Shown: in pieces, positions 51,687 to 60,962 of the stretch
Layout: the number at the start of each line of letters is the position of its first letter
Position numbering within the stretch: position 1 is the stretch's first letter
Assembly: GCA_031385005.1 (NCBI GenBank)
Contig: JANNBB010000070.1
Coordinates: 62,001 to 126,000 of the forward strand
Direction of reading: 5' to 3'
Length of the DNA: 64,000 nucleotides
Source: JADKIH01 sp031385005
GTDB lineage: Bacteria > Bacteroidota > Bacteroidia > AKYH767-A > 2013-40CM-41-45
Program-made: the position numbers and the translations under genes
The notes under the pieces: generated by a model
The model's input: only the letters and a program-made list of their open reading frames with translations
What the model was told of the DNA's origin: nothing
Databases searched by the model: none

Positions 51687-52199
51687 ATGAAATTTATTTT
51701 AGCTTTAATTGTTTTTATTTCTCAGCCATTTTTTGATGTAGATATTAGTTTTGTCAGAAGCGAATTCAAACTAGCTGTCGAAGATGAAGATAAAGCCAAA
51801 GATTTAATTGAATACCTGGACAATTTTAAGAAAAGTCCTGTCCTTTTGGGATATGCAGGTTCTGCCACAATTCTATTAGCAAAGCACTCATTTAATCCTA
51901 TCAAACAATATAATTACTTTCTCGAAGGTAGAGGGATGTTGGAAGAAGCGATAGGTGTCGATGCATCTTGCTGCGAATTGCGGTATCTGCGTTTTTCAAT
52001 TCAAAGTAACACTCCGGGATTTTTAAATTACAAAAAAAATATAGAAGCAGATAAAATATTTCTCCTAAATTCATTACGAAATAAAATTTCTTTAGATAAA
52101 GAAATGCGAACAGATATTGCAGCTGCTTTATGCAGTTCTACTCACTGTTCTGAAAGTGAAAAAAAATTGGTGAAGGAGACATTGAAATGGAACATGTAA
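51687..52199 (+). CDS. Conserved-looking unknown protein in the carotenoid operon
   Basis: 170 residues. A short hydrophobic start (ILALIVFISQPFF) may be a signal peptide. The rest is helical with KAKDLIEYLDNF, VLLGYAGSATILLAKH, and a most conserved-looking core CCELRYLRFSIQSNTPGFLNY. No catalytic motif is known to me. Proteins of this type occur beside crt/idi genes in Bacteroidota as I recall, but I cannot verify that here. It lies 50 nt after crtB and overlaps the idi start by 13 nt, which ties it to isoprenoid or carotenoid metabolism by position. A helical-repeat fold (TPR-like) is possible. Confidence 0.8.
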   Translation: MKFILALIVFISQPFFDVDISFVRSEFKLAVEDEDKAKDLIEYLDNFKKSPVLLGYAGSATILLAKHSFNPIKQYNYFLEGRGMLEEAIGVDASCCELRYLRFSIQSNTPGFLNYKKNIEADKIFLLNSLRNKISLDKEMRTDIAAALCSSTHCSESEKKLVKETLKWNM

Positions 52200-52705
52200 T
52201 TCTGGTTGATTCAAACGACAGGGTAATGGGTGAAATGGAAAAACTTAAAGCTCATCAATCCGGTACCTTACATCGGGCTTTTTCAGTTTTCTTGTTCAAT
52301 GAAAGTAATGAACTTCTATTACAACAGCGAGCGTTAACCAAATATCATTCTGCAGGACTGTGGACCAATACATGTTGCAGTCATCCCAGAATGGGTGAAA
52401 ATACAATGGATGCCGCTAAGAGACGGCTGTTGGAAGAGATGGGAATCGAATGTGAATTGGAATTTGCATTTTCTTTCATCTATAAAGCAGAACTCGAAAA
52501 CGGACTTATCGAACACGAACTTGATCACGTTTTTACAGGCCTCTATACCGACGCACCTAATTTTGATCCCAATGAAGTTGGCGATTGGAAATACGACTCC
52601 ATTGAACATATCAAAAGTGATTTAAGATTAAGTCCTGAACTATTTACAGCTTGGTTTAAGCTTGCATTCGAAAAAGTTTGCTTATTAAATAGAAAGGAAA
52701 CATAA
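52187..52705 (+). CDS. idi: Isopentenyl-diphosphate delta-isomerase (type I)
   Basis: 172 residues. Interconverts IPP and DMAPP. The metal/substrate cysteine region TNTCCSHPRMGE, the Nudix-like KRRLLEEMGIECEL, and the C-terminal ELDHVFTGLYTDAP and VGDWKYDS segments fit type I Idi. Starts with ATG at 52187, within the end of the upstream unknown gene. It supplies DMAPP for GGPP and thus carotenoids; ispH at 19308 makes the precursors. Confidence 0.96.
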   Translation: MEHVILVDSNDRVMGEMEKLKAHQSGTLHRAFSVFLFNESNELLLQQRALTKYHSAGLWTNTCCSHPRMGENTMDAAKRRLLEEMGIECELEFAFSFIYKAELENGLIEHELDHVFTGLYTDAPNFDPNEVGDWKYDSIEHIKSDLRLSPELFTAWFKLAFEKVCLLNRKET

Positions 52706-52793
52706 TCCGGAATTGACCAATATTCCCCTTATTGGGAATTCGACAGGCAAGGAAAGTCATTTTTATTAAAAGCATTTAAAAGAACAGGAACAA

Positions 52794-53252
52794 ATGAAAG
52801 TATATAATTTAGAAAGGAAGTCTACTCTGCCAATTACCATCGATAAAGCATGGAGTTTTTTTTCTGACCCAAAGAACCTGGCCAAAATTACTCCTGAATC
52901 CATGAATTTTGAAATACTAACAAAAGACCTTCCTCCAAGTATTTATTCCGGATTATTGGTTCAATATACCGTCACTCCTTTATTGGGTTTAAAGATGAAA
53001 TGGCTAACCGAGATTAAACATGTTAACAAGCCCTTTTATTTCATTGATGAGCAGAAATCCGGCCCCTACACACTTTGGTATCACGAACATTCCTTTTCCG
53101 AAAATGGTAGTCAGACCATAATGACCGACAAAGTGAGTTATGCCCTTCCTTTCTCGATATTGGGGAACATTTCACACTCAATTTTTGTAAGAAAAAAAAT
53201 AGAGAGTATCTTTGACCACAGAGAAAAAGTCATTGCCGATTTATTTAAATAA
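52794..53252 (+). CDS. SRPBCC-family protein in the carotenoid operon
   Basis: 152 residues, cytoplasmic. The helix-grip fold of the START/SRPBCC superfamily is suggested by ITIDKAWSFFSDPKNLAKITP, LKMKWLTEIKHV, and a long C-terminal helix (SHSIFVRKKIESIFDHREKV). Such proteins bind hydrophobic ligands or act as cyclases; here it could carry a carotenoid or precursor, but this is inference. 88 nt after idi and 8 nt before crtZ. A short hairpin without T-run (ATTCCC/GGGAAT) lies between idi and this gene. Confidence 0.85.
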   Translation: MKVYNLERKSTLPITIDKAWSFFSDPKNLAKITPESMNFEILTKDLPPSIYSGLLVQYTVTPLLGLKMKWLTEIKHVNKPFYFIDEQKSGPYTLWYHEHSFSENGSQTIMTDKVSYALPFSILGNISHSIFVRKKIESIFDHREKVIADLFK

Positions 53253-53260
53253 AACCATTC

Positions 53261-53722
53261 ATGTTGAATCTGTTTATTGTAGTTATTACATTCTTTACAA
53301 TGGAATTCGTTGCCTGGTTTACACATAAATATGTCATGCATGGTTTTCTCTGGAATTTACACGACGACCATCACAATAAAGATATCACCTCTTTTTTTGA
53401 AAAGAACGATTCCTTTTTTTTAATATTCGCTATTCCCAGTATGGTATTAATTTTGTTTGGCACGTTGAACAATTTGGATTATCGCTTTTGGATTGGAATT
53501 GGAATTGCTGCATATGGTTTGGCATACTTTCTTGTTCACGATGTTTTTATTCACCAACGATTTAAGATTTTCAGGAATTCTGATAATTTTTATTTGCGAG
53601 CGATTCGGAAAGCACATAAAATTCATCACAAACATCTTGATAAATATCACGGAGAGTGTTTTGGTATGTTACTCGTTCCGGTAAAATATTTTTTAGAAGC
53701 AATGAAATCGGCGCGTCAATGA
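53261..53722 (+). CDS. crtZ: Beta-carotene hydroxylase
   Basis: 153 residues, membrane protein of the fatty-acid hydroxylase superfamily. Four histidine clusters that bind the di-iron centre are visible: THKYVMHG (His22, His27), HDDHH (34-38), HDVFIHQRF and HKIHHKH. Adds hydroxyl groups to beta-carotene rings to give cryptoxanthin and zeaxanthin. Overlaps the cyclase gene by 4 nt (ATGA). Confidence 0.95.
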   Translation: MLNLFIVVITFFTMEFVAWFTHKYVMHGFLWNLHDDHHNKDITSFFEKNDSFFLIFAIPSMVLILFGTLNNLDYRFWIGIGIAAYGLAYFLVHDVFIHQRFKIFRNSDNFYLRAIRKAHKIHHKHLDKYHGECFGMLLVPVKYFLEAMKSARQ

Positions 53723-54429
53723 AGTTTACGTATTTAATCATTAACCTAGCTTCATTTGTTGTCCCATTTATTTATTCCTTTCACCCTAAATTAAAATTTA
53801 ATCTCAATTTTCGTTTTTTCTGGCCGGCTACTCTAATCGTTGCCGCATTTTTTATTATTTGGGACATGGTTTTTACCGAACTGAAAATTTGGTCTTTCAA
53901 TCCCAAGTACGTAACCGGAATTAACTTTTTTAATTTACCGATCGAAGAGGTACTATTTTTTATTTGCATCCCTTTTGCATGTGTTTTTACATACCATTGC
54001 ATTGTTAAATTGTTTATTCGGGATAATTTATACTTCTTCGAAAGTACACTCACTCCAATATTTATTTTATTGATGTTATTTATGGCTACTATTAATATCA
54101 ATCGTTTATATACTTCCGTTACGTTTACTTTTCTCTCCGGGGCATTGTTTTTTATTAAGTATTTAGCAAAAGCTAAATGGCTGAGTAATTTTTATATTGT
54201 CTACGCTGTTTTAATTATACCATTTCTGATCGTAAACGGTATCCTTACCGGCTCCTGGCTGGAAGAGCCCGTTGTACTTTATAACGACAAGGAAAATATG
54301 GGTATTCGTATTTTTACTATCCCCTTTGAGGATATTTTTTATGGGATGTTGCTGATCTTACTTAATGTAGCATTGTATTTAAAGTTTATTGAAATGCATA
54401 GGTCTAGATTGGTTTCCCCTAAAAAATAA
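53719..54429 (+). CDS. Lycopene cyclase (CrtYcd / CarRA-type integral membrane protein)
   Basis: 236 residues from the ATG at 53719, six or seven membrane helices. Two similar halves correspond to the CrtYc and CrtYd subunits of actinobacterial cyclases fused in one chain. The signature FNPKYVTGINFFNLPIEEVLFFI (given here as FNPKYVTGI and LPIEEVLFF) is in the first half, and IRIFTIPFEDIFYGML in the second. It closes lycopene ends to beta-rings. The frame extends upstream to 53656 inside crtZ but that part is not used. Last gene of the carotenoid operon. Confidence 0.93.
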   Translation: MKFTYLIINLASFVVPFIYSFHPKLKFNLNFRFFWPATLIVAAFFIIWDMVFTELKIWSFNPKYVTGINFFNLPIEEVLFFICIPFACVFTYHCIVKLFIRDNLYFFESTLTPIFILLMLFMATININRLYTSVTFTFLSGALFFIKYLAKAKWLSNFYIVYAVLIIPFLIVNGILTGSWLEEPVVLYNDKENMGIRIFTIPFEDIFYGMLLILLNVALYLKFIEMHRSRLVSPKK

Positions 54430-54591
54430 GTGTTCTCCGGCTATTTTGATAAGATTAAAGGCCATAATTTCTTATTATGAGCACCTATTAACTATTTTGT
54501 CTATAATTTTTGTGTTCTTTTATCCTGCCATTTATTTATTTCCGATATTCGTTTAGCTATATCACTAGCAAGCATTTAAAATATTATAAAG

Positions 54592-55179
54592 ATGAAAAAA
54601 TTTCCTCTCGCAATTTTAGTAGCATTGTTTACTTCAATCAGCTCATACTGCCAGGTTTGTCAGGTCTTCATTTCCCATGTGATCAATGGAAATATTGTAC
54701 AGTATTCAGCTTCCAGTCCGGATAATCCTGCCAGTTGGTCGTGGTTTTTTAATGGCGGTACACCTTCGACTTCAAATCAGCAAAATCCTGTTATTAATTA
54801 TGCTGTTCCCGGAGTTTATATTTGTGCTTGTACTGTTAGTGGCGGTCCAAACAGTTGTTCACCGTCTTTATCTAGTGGACAAGACTCGGTGACGATTTTA
54901 AGCTCCGGAATAAATGAAGTTAAAAGAATCGATGGAGTTTTTATTTTTAATCGAAATTCAATTCCTACTTTTGAGATTAATAGTACTTCTAAACAAGATG
55001 TAAATATTCATCTATTTGATATTTCAGGAAAGTTAATTGATCGAATTTTTGAGGGTTCTTTGTATTCAGGAAATAATACTTTTCAAATGCGTCCGATCGG
55101 ATTGCCTGATGGGAATTATATACTTCAAATTATCACCGATGAAAATCAGCTGACAAGAAAATTTAGTTGGAAAAATTAA
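54592..55179 (+). CDS. Secreted PKD-domain protein with T9SS sorting domain
   Basis: 195 residues. Signal peptide (about 1-19, ...SISSYCQ). A single PKD-like Ig domain (about 25-102: SASSPDNPASWSWFFNGGTP and QQNPVINYAVPGVYICACTVS), then a linker and a T9SS sorting domain (ISGKLIDRIFEGSLYSGNN, DGNYILQIITDENQL). PKD domains mediate binding at the surface. Stand-alone gene between the carotenoid operon and a convergent T9SS cargo gene. Confidence 0.87.
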   Translation: MKKFPLAILVALFTSISSYCQVCQVFISHVINGNIVQYSASSPDNPASWSWFFNGGTPSTSNQQNPVINYAVPGVYICACTVSGGPNSCSPSLSSGQDSVTILSSGINEVKRIDGVFIFNRNSIPTFEINSTSKQDVNIHLFDISGKLIDRIFEGSLYSGNNTFQMRPIGLPDGNYILQIITDENQLTRKFSWKN

Positions 55180-55224
55180 TATCGGATGGAGTTGAATTTA
55201 TTTGTATAAATAATATACGAATGT

Positions 55225-57255
55225 TTATTGTTTTATAATAATTTCTGAAAGTGATTGCTGTTGATTACGCAACTTCAATACATAAATTCCTGCCGGTTGA
55301 TTTGAAATGTCTATGGCAATTTGGTTGGTTCCTTGTTTAACTGAGTAAAGCGGCAATATTTTTTCACCCATCAAATTATAAATTAATATGTCTTCTGTCT
55401 TGAATGAGTTTTCATTTAAGAATAAATTAAATTTTCCGTCTGTAGGATTGGATGAAATTGACATATTTTTATTGGCAAATAGTGGATTTTTATTTCCAAC
55501 AATATCAGCAACTAATCGTTTCCAGACACCTTTTGTTCGGGTGCTTGCATAAATATAAATTCCATCTGTGGTCATGGCCGTAATTCCGGCAGCTACCGGA
55601 AGTCCTGTATTAAAATCATCCCAAAACATACCACTGGTTGAAAGGTTGTAAACTTCTCCATTGTAGGTAGCGGAAAAAACATTTGTCCCGTCAAAATGAA
55701 AAGCAGATATATAATAATTTGTAAGACCAATTGTAGCATCGGTCCATACTCCGCCATTGTTTACGGTGGTAAAGATTCCGTTATCGCAACCTGCAAATAT
55801 TGTTGTCCCGTCGGTTGTAAGAGCATTGACAGTTAGTGATGTTAAACCATTGCTCACAGAAGTCCATGAGCCGCCATTGTTCGAGGAGATAAATACACCT
55901 CCTAATGTAGCGGCAAGAATATTTCCTGAAGTGTATAACAAGGCATTTACATTTAAATCCAATAATCCGGTGTTTACAGCAGCCCATGAGATTCCACTAT
56001 CGGAGGAGTAAAAGACTCCATCGTATGCAGTTCCTGCGAATATTTCTGTACCGTTAATGGCAAGGCTCGTTACATTTAGATTGCCCATTCCCAGAATGGA
56101 TGGTGACCAATCTAACCCACCATTGGTTGAGACGGAGATTCCGTCATATGTTCCGGCAACTAATTTGGTTCCCGATAATGCAAGTGCGTTTACTGCAGCA
56201 CCTGCAATTCCGTTTGCTCCTTTATTCCAGGTAACGCCATAATCTGTTGTATTGAAAACACCTGCACCGTTTGTACCCGCATATATTGTTCCTGAAATCG
56301 AAGCAAGTGAAAGTGTAATATTATTCGTAATTCCCGTATTGGCATTTGTCCAGCTTGCTCCATTGTTTGTAGAAGAAAATAGTCCGTCATATATAGTACC
56401 CGCAAATAGAGTAGAACCATTTAATGAAATAGTTTGAATAAATGCATCACCAAGACCTACGGTATCTAATGTCCAGCTGTTACCTGAATTAGTCGAAACA
56501 TAAACGCCATTAATGGTTCCTGCATATACATTAGACCCTGACGAAGCTAATGAAAGCACATTCGCATAGCCCATTCCTATTGTATCCTGAATCCAATTAT
56601 TTCCTGAATCTGCAGATGCAAAAACACCTTCACCACCTGTGCCTGCAAAAATAGCTGTGCCACTGGTTGTCAGCGAAAAAATAAGTGTATTTGTAAATCC
56701 ATTGTTGACGGATATCCATGTATTACCTGTGTCGGCAGAAAGAAATACTCCAAAATTTGTACCTGCAAAAACCTGAGTGCCTATAAATGCTATTGAATAA
56801 ATACTGGTGGATGTGAGTCCTTTTTGTATCCATTGATTTCCGCCATTGTTCGAGTAATATATACCATCATAAGAACCTGCAAAAAGATTGGATCCATTTG
56901 CACCAAAACAGGTGATAGAATTTTGTCCGACACCATTTGTATCTAATGCCCATGTTGCACCACTGTCTAATGAAGAATGTAAGCCCAGATCTGTTAATGC
57001 AAACATTTTTGTACCACTTGATCCCAAGGATGAAACAAATAGATTGTTAAATCCGGTATTGGATGGAGTCCAATTGGCTCCATTATTTGACGAAATAAAA
57101 ACGCCACTACCGTAAGCTGCTGTAAAAAGCATATTGCCAAATGATAAAACGCTTTTAATATTGCCTCCGTATGGACCGTTTGTCGGTTGCCATTGTGCGA
57201 AGCCGGTTTGTACTGAGAAGATAAATAAATAAATTATGAGTAATCCTTTTTTCAT
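55225..57255 (-). CDS. Secreted BNR/sortilin-like beta-propeller protein with T9SS sorting domain
   Basis: 676 residues. Signal peptide (about 1-20, ...QTGFAQ). About thirteen repeats of roughly 43 residues, each with an Asp-box such as SSNNGANWTPSNTG, STNSGNSWTLDT or STNNGASWTNANTG and a GTNGAGVF-type turn. This predicts one or two beta-propellers of the sialidase/sortilin (VPS10-like) type. The end (ISSNPTDGKFNLFLNEN, AGIYVLKLRNQQ) is a T9SS sorting domain. Such proteins are common surface cargo with unknown ligand. The reverse strand gives many spurious open frames because of the repeats. Confidence 0.9.
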   Translation of the reverse strand: MKKGLLIIYLFIFSVQTGFAQWQPTNGPYGGNIKSVLSFGNMLFTAAYGSGVFISSNNGANWTPSNTGFNNLFVSSLGSSGTKMFALTDLGLHSSLDSGATWALDTNGVGQNSITCFGANGSNLFAGSYDGIYYSNNGGNQWIQKGLTSTSIYSIAFIGTQVFAGTNFGVFLSADTGNTWISVNNGFTNTLIFSLTTSGTAIFAGTGGEGVFASADSGNNWIQDTIGMGYANVLSLASSGSNVYAGTINGVYVSTNSGNSWTLDTVGLGDAFIQTISLNGSTLFAGTIYDGLFSSTNNGASWTNANTGITNNITLSLASISGTIYAGTNGAGVFNTTDYGVTWNKGANGIAGAAVNALALSGTKLVAGTYDGISVSTNGGLDWSPSILGMGNLNVTSLAINGTEIFAGTAYDGVFYSSDSGISWAAVNTGLLDLNVNALLYTSGNILAATLGGVFISSNNGGSWTSVSNGLTSLTVNALTTDGTTIFAGCDNGIFTTVNNGGVWTDATIGLTNYYISAFHFDGTNVFSATYNGEVYNLSTSGMFWDDFNTGLPVAAGITAMTTDGIYIYASTRTKGVWKRLVADIVGNKNPLFANKNMSISSNPTDGKFNLFLNENSFKTEDILIYNLMGEKILPLYSVKQGTNQIAIDISNQPAGIYVLKLRNQQQSLSEIIIKQ

Positions 57256-57615
57256 TGATTCGGAATATTGGGGGATAAAATTTGATTGGGAAATCTACAA
57301 ATATTTTTTCAAAATTCAATTATAGAAATGTCCTATTTGATGAAATTAAATCCGAATATTCCTCCTTTAGCTAAAATCCTTTAGGGAAGGCACTTTTGGC
57401 TTGTTTTACCTGTTTATTTTTGATAAAATTCTACTGAAAATAGTCTTAATAATTAATTTTTTAGAGGGAAGGTAACGTTCCGCCGGATAACTGAATTATT
57501 TTTTAATGCTAATTTTTTTTATCCGTGCTAGAATAGAATGGACTCCGGAACTTTTTAAATGTGATAATAATTTCCATTTGTGCGAAGGTTACCCTCCGAT
57601 AAAAGTTTTAAAAGG
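57256..57615. other. Intergenic region with an imperfect direct repeat
   Basis: 360 nt, no gene. GAAGGTAACGTTCCGCCGGA (57468-57487, continuing TAA) and GAAGGTTACCCTCCGATAA (57584-57602) are similar and in the same direction, about 115 nt apart. Otherwise AT-rich with nothing recognisable. No tRNA or terminator was found. Confidence 0.5.
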
Positions 57616-58410
57616 TTAGCCGATTTTTTCAAAAGATGCTATGATCCCTTTTATCAATGAAGAGCTGAAGCCATTGTGTTCCATTTCATTTAGTCCTACA
57701 ATTGTGCAACCCTTTGGTGTCGTTACTTTGTCTATTTCAAATTCAGGATGTTGCTTTCTTTCTATGATCAATTGAGCAGCTCCTTTAACGGTATGATTGA
57801 CGATGGTACTCGCTGTAGCGGAATCAAATCCGATTTGAATTCCTCCCTGAACCATAGCACGCATAAACCGCAGCACGAAAGCAATACCGCAAGCACCTAA
57901 AACTGTAGCCGATTCCATCAATTCTTCTTTTATGGAAAGGGGTGTTCCAACGATGCTAAAAAGAGCATTGACCGTTTCAATGTCTTTTGCATTCGCGCCT
58001 TCCGAACAAATACAGGTAATGGATTCCTTCACATCGGCCGCTGTATTGGGCATGGCCCTGAAGAATGGGATAGAGGTTTTGATTTTATCTTTTATCTCTT
58101 TAATCGAAATGCCGGTGGCGACAGAAATTAATATATGTTTTCCGGGTACTAGACTTCCTTTAATTTCTTCCAGCACGTTGAAAATATCATAGGGTTTTAC
58201 GGAGATCAAAACAATGTCAGATTCACTTACAGCTTTTGCATTGTTACTGGTTACTTCAATTCCCAAGTCAGAAAGATGTTGAATACTTTGTGTATTCCGC
58301 TTTGTGACGATGATGTTATTTTTCGGAAAATCAGATTGATCAATCAGTCCTTTAACGATTGACAAACCCAGATTTCCACATCCGATAATTGATATTTTTT
58401 TTCCTTGCAT
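57616..58410 (-). CDS. proC: Pyrroline-5-carboxylate reductase
   Basis: 264 residues. NAD(P)H-dependent last step of proline synthesis. Rossmann motif ISIIGCGNLGLSIVKGL, ISVKPYDI and IPFFRAMPNTAADVKESIT are typical, as is the C-terminal GAAQLIIERKQHPEFEIDKVTTPKGCTIVGL (seen as DKVTTPKGCTIVGL). Complete. Transcribed away from the Nramp-like gene's operon neighbours; no proA or proB nearby. Confidence 0.96.
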   Translation of the reverse strand: MQGKKISIIGCGNLGLSIVKGLIDQSDFPKNNIIVTKRNTQSIQHLSDLGIEVTSNNAKAVSESDIVLISVKPYDIFNVLEEIKGSLVPGKHILISVATGISIKEIKDKIKTSIPFFRAMPNTAADVKESITCICSEGANAKDIETVNALFSIVGTPLSIKEELMESATVLGACGIAFVLRFMRAMVQGGIQIGFDSATASTIVNHTVKGAAQLIIERKQHPEFEIDKVTTPKGCTIVGLNEMEHNGFSSSLIKGIIASFEKIG

Positions 58411-58562
58411 GGAACGGTGGTTGTTATAAGTTGGATTTGGAGATTATTTTGAAGCTGTAAATATAGACTTAATCTTGCCAAAATGTTTTTATAATAGTCA
58501 AAATTTGAAAAAGAAAGGAACATTATTTTTTTTACTTTTTGTGCTTTATTATACAATTTTGT

Positions 58563-59837
58563 TTACCCGGAAATCATAAAATATAAAAATACTCCTGCAC
58601 AGAAAGTCATAACAAGAAGGGTAGCCATTCCCAGAAAATTAGACCAGCGTGTATTCGTAAATTCGCCCATAATTTTTTTATTGTTACAGATGTGCAGGAT
58701 GAGAGCAATGATAAAAGGTGCAACGATGCCATAGAGTACAGCAGTGTAAATAAGCATCTTCACCGGACTGATTCCCGCCAGTTGTATCATTAACCCGACA
58801 AACAAGGAGATCACCAGCGTTATATAAAACCCTTTAGCTTGTCTGAAAGTATTGTCGAGTCCTTCCTTCCATAGAAAAGTTTCGGCAATCATATAGCTGA
58901 GTGATCCGGCCAGAACGGGAATTGCCAATGCGCCGGTTCCCAGTACTCCGATAGAAAAGAGGATGTAGGCCTTGTCTCCCGCCAAGGGCTGAAGTGCCCG
59001 TGCGGCTTCCTCAACTGTGTTGATGGAATGAATTCCTTTGCTGAATAGTACGGTTCCTGTAGCCAGTATGATAAAATAGAAAACGACATTGGTTAAAAAC
59101 AAACCGGTCGCTATTCCTGTTTCCATCATGGAAATATTTTTTTTATCTACCACCAGGTGTTTTTCATTCACTTCCTCAACTTCCATGGATGTCTGCCAGA
59201 AAAATAAATAAGGAGAAATGGTTGTTCCTAATATCCCAACCAATACAAGGAAATATTGTTTGGAAAATTCTATAGTTGGAAAAATAGTATTCTTTAGAGC
59301 TTCCAGCCAGTTTGTTTCGGTTAAAAATGGAATTAGAATGTAACTGAATAAACTAATGCAAAGCCATTTTAAAACCAATGCAATACGTTTGTATTTCCAA
59401 AGGATCAGACCAATCATCAGAAAAAATGTATAGATTATGGAAAAGACATATGTGGGAATAACCGGGAAAAGCATGTTTGTAACAGAACCCATGCCTGCTA
59501 TGTCCGCTCCGATATTTAATGTTATGGAAGGAAAGCTAAGAAGAATGATAAAATATAATATGTATTTCGGATAATTGTTTTTAATAACACCTGTTAGTCC
59601 GTGATCGGTTACCAATCCGATGCGGGCACACATTTCCTGAACCGATACAATTAATGGATAGGTGGCAATTGCGGTCCATAAAAATTTATTTCCAAATTGA
59701 GCACCCGCTTGTGAATATGTTGCAATTCCGGAAGGATCGTCGTCACTTGCTCCGGTTATCAATCCGGGGCCAAGGCTTCTGAAAAAGCTTTGTTTATTCC
59801 CGACTGAATTTAACTTACCTTTTTGCGGTTCACTCAT
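58563..59837 (-). CDS. Nramp-related divalent metal transporter, non-canonical binding site
   Basis: 424 residues, about 11 membrane helices. The first helix reads GPGLITGASDDDPSGIATYS; true Nramp proteins have DPGN here (metal binding Asp and Asn), this one DPSG. The TM6 region reads ILGTTISPYLFFWQTSMEVEEV in place of the MPHN-type motif whose Met and His bind Mn or Fe. Such changes occur in Nramp-related groups that may carry other ions (Mg or Al in described relatives) or none. The overall fold and length fit the superfamily. Stand-alone gene; substrate undetermined. Confidence 0.88.
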   Translation of the reverse strand: MSEPQKGKLNSVGNKQSFFRSLGPGLITGASDDDPSGIATYSQAGAQFGNKFLWTAIATYPLIVSVQEMCARIGLVTDHGLTGVIKNNYPKYILYFIILLSFPSITLNIGADIAGMGSVTNMLFPVIPTYVFSIIYTFFLMIGLILWKYKRIALVLKWLCISLFSYILIPFLTETNWLEALKNTIFPTIEFSKQYFLVLVGILGTTISPYLFFWQTSMEVEEVNEKHLVVDKKNISMMETGIATGLFLTNVVFYFIILATGTVLFSKGIHSINTVEEAARALQPLAGDKAYILFSIGVLGTGALAIPVLAGSLSYMIAETFLWKEGLDNTFRQAKGFYITLVISLFVGLMIQLAGISPVKMLIYTAVLYGIVAPFIIALILHICNNKKIMGEFTNTRWSNFLGMATLLVMTFCAGVFLYFMISG

Positions 59838-60052
59838 TAGAATAATTATCTCTGCAAATATTCATAAATTCAAGGTAATACGAAAAAGAGTACTATTGCT
59901 TGTGAGATAAAGATATTTAAACTTAAGTGAACAGCAACTCAGAAATGGGATGTTTTCGGTTTTTTATGAGCCCAATTATCAACTATTAAATAATATTAAT
60001 TATTTCGGTTTTTCTATTTAGAATATTAATTTCACACTTAAAATATATACAG

Positions 60053-60901
60053 ATGAAAAAACACTTACTCTCCATTTTAACTTTCTTGTTGACAATTGTT
60101 AATTTAAATGCACAAACTGCCGGACCTTTTTTTCCAATTACTTATGCCACCTCAGGACAGGGTGCTGGATGGGCAAATTTGGTAGGTGTACAATACGTCG
60201 ACAACAGTCCTGCCTATGTTGATTTAGCACAATTTCCTACATGTAATAATTTCATGTGTTATTATTCCAATGTTGCTTCTTTCACCGGATTTAATTTCGC
60301 TATTCCCGCAGGTTCGACAATTGAAGGAATACAAATAGATATGCTCCAGCGGGTAAGTTCTCCGGGAGGCGGCATTCACGATTCGGCGCTGGTGTTAGTA
60401 TTAAATGGAGCTCCGGTAGGAAATGTTACCGTAAATCCTAACAACTGGAATGATGTCCCAACCGTTTATACCTATGGGGGAGCTACGGATAATTGGGGTT
60501 CGAGCTGGACACCGGCATTAATCAATGATCCAACTTTCGGATTGTTGTTTCGGGTAACCAATTCTTCTTATGACCAACCGGCTTCTGTCGATCATCTGAC
60601 AATGACAATTTATTACCAGACAGGAACAGGAATTTTTTCGCAAACTTCTTCTCCTTTAGTTATTAGTTTTAAAAATAATTTTCTTCAAATCACAAGCGAA
60701 GGTTCTAATTATTTAGCGGGAGGGAAAGTGGAAGTTGTGAGTATGGACGGCAAGATTCTTTGCTCAACAGTAATTCAAAGTGGTCAATCGACATTGAATG
60801 TAAATTTTGATGCGCAAAATTGGAGCAAAAGAATTTATGTGGTTAATATTTATAGTAACTCAGGGAATTCTATTCAACGTAAAGTTGTATTGGTGGATTA
60901 G
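60053..60901 (+). CDS. Secreted protein with C-terminal T9SS-like domain, unknown
   Basis: 282 residues. Signal peptide (about 1-20, ...VNLNAQ). A beta-rich domain (about 30-190) with WANLVGVQYVDNSPAYVDL, IEGIQIDMLQRVSS, VTVNPNNWNDVP and LTMTIYYQTG looks like a carbohydrate-binding or jelly-roll fold but is not assigned. The C-terminus (ISFKNNFLQITSEG, KVEVVSMDGKILCS, RIYVVNIYSNSGNS) is sorting-domain-like though less standard. Next gene downstream is the RHS fragment, in the same direction, with no shared function visible. Confidence 0.8.
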   Translation: MKKHLLSILTFLLTIVNLNAQTAGPFFPITYATSGQGAGWANLVGVQYVDNSPAYVDLAQFPTCNNFMCYYSNVASFTGFNFAIPAGSTIEGIQIDMLQRVSSPGGGIHDSALVLVLNGAPVGNVTVNPNNWNDVPTVYTYGGATDNWGSSWTPALINDPTFGLLFRVTNSSYDQPASVDHLTMTIYYQTGTGIFSQTSSPLVISFKNNFLQITSEGSNYLAGGKVEVVSMDGKILCSTVIQSGQSTLNVNFDAQNWSKRIYVVNIYSNSGNSIQRKVVLVD

Positions 60902-60962
60902 TGGTTTATTGTTTTCTAAAATCACGGATTATTATCGTTACTAAAATCCTTGAAGTTTAACC

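Noticed and set aside
55757..57115. Several open frames on the plus strand across the propeller gene
   Set aside because: Shadows caused by the repeated Asp-box coding sequence on the minus strand.
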